Assembly (NCBI GenBank): GCA_003445895.1
Contig: DMCD01000193.1
Coordinates: forward strand, 724 to 6,691
Direction of reading: 5' to 3'
Length of the DNA: 5,968 nucleotides
Source of the DNA: Lachnoclostridium sp.
GTDB taxonomy: Bacteria; Bacillota; Clostridia; Lachnospirales; Lachnospiraceae
The notes below the pieces were generated by a model. That model made no database searches, was not told the origin of the DNA, and saw nothing but the letters and a program-made list of their open reading frames with translations. Position 1 is the first letter of the stretch, and the number at the start of each line of letters is the position of its first letter. The position numbers and the translations under genes were made by a program. Below are positions 5,722 to 5,968 of the stretch, piece after piece.

Positions 5722-5968
5722 ATGGCTAAGCAGAAGTTTGAGAGAACAAAACCGCATTGCAACATTGGTACCATCGGTCACGTTGACCACGGTAAAACAA
5801 CTCTGACCGCAGCAATCACCAAGACCCTGAACCAGAGACTTGGTCTGGGCCAGGCAGTTGCTTTCGATATGATCGATAAGGCACCGGAAGAGAGAGAAAG
5901 AGGAATCACCATCAACTCTGCACACGTAGAGTATGAGACCAATAACAGACACTATGCACACGTTGACT
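5722..5968 (+). CDS. tuf: Translation elongation factor Tu (N-terminal part, 3' truncated by window edge)
   Basis: EF-Tu is the GTPase that brings aminoacyl-tRNA to the ribosomal A site. The first 82 codons are present. The product starts [16 protein letters not shown], with G1 GHVDHGKT (19-26, Lys25), the switch I region ending [13 protein letters not shown] (60-72), and the reading frame leaving the window at HYAHVD, just before the DCPGH G3 motif. The ATG at 5722 has AGGAGGA at 5707-5713 with eight bases between. It follows fusA in the classic str order but has its own promoter (5604-5632). Bacillota normally carry a single tuf; whether another copy exists here cannot be seen. Confidence 0.97.
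   Translation, partial: MAKQKFERTKPHCNIGTIGHVDHGKTTLTAAITKTLNQRLGLGQAVAFDMIDKAPEERERGITINSAHVEYETNNRHYAHVD

Overview
The window reads as an ordinary stretch of a Clostridia chromosome, most likely a Lachnospiraceae-type Bacillota of moderate GC. The basis is strong AGGAGG ribosome binding sites, frequent AGA arginine codons, the long (139-residue) S12 form, sigma-A promoters close to consensus, and a cell-wall amidase type that I associate with that family. The genus cannot be fixed from the sequence alone. All genes lie on the + strand.

Layout: (1) 1-818 is the 3' end of rpoC (RNA polymerase beta'), the tail of the rpoBC operon. (2) 819-944 is a spacer with a perfect hairpin (830-851) and then an intrinsic terminator (864-912). 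(3) 945-2147 is a complete lipoprotein with an SH3-like domain and a zinc N-acetylmuramoyl-L-alanine amidase domain. It is followed by a second strong terminator (2168-2201). (4) 2148-2327 holds that terminator, a perfect-consensus sigma-A promoter (TTGACA-17-TATAAT, 2218-2246) and a perfect inverted repeat at the very start of the predicted transcript. (5) 2328-5531 is the str operon: rpsL (S12), a 177-base structured spacer, rpsG (S7, GTG start) and fusA (EF-G, TTG start). (6) 5532-5721 is the fusA-tuf spacer, with a long hairpin that has an alternative pairing, a second good promoter (TTGATA-17-TAAAAT) and another 5'-terminal perfect hairpin. (7) 5722-5968 is the 5' part of tuf (EF-Tu), cut by the window edge.

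The translation genes work together: S12 and S7 are 30S subunit proteins, EF-Tu delivers aminoacyl-tRNA and EF-G drives translocation. rpoC supplies the polymerase subunit. The odd member is the amidase, an envelope gene between the rpoBC and str operons. It is bracketed by two intrinsic terminators and has no recognisable promoter of its own.

I see no mobile element, CRISPR array, tRNA, rRNA or defence system. The items most worth a second look are the amidase's position and expression, and the paired 5'-terminal hairpins of the rpsL and tuf transcripts, which share GCATACTGC at the loop/right-arm junction. Next come the fusA-tuf hairpin with mutually exclusive pairings and the long rpsL-rpsG leader.
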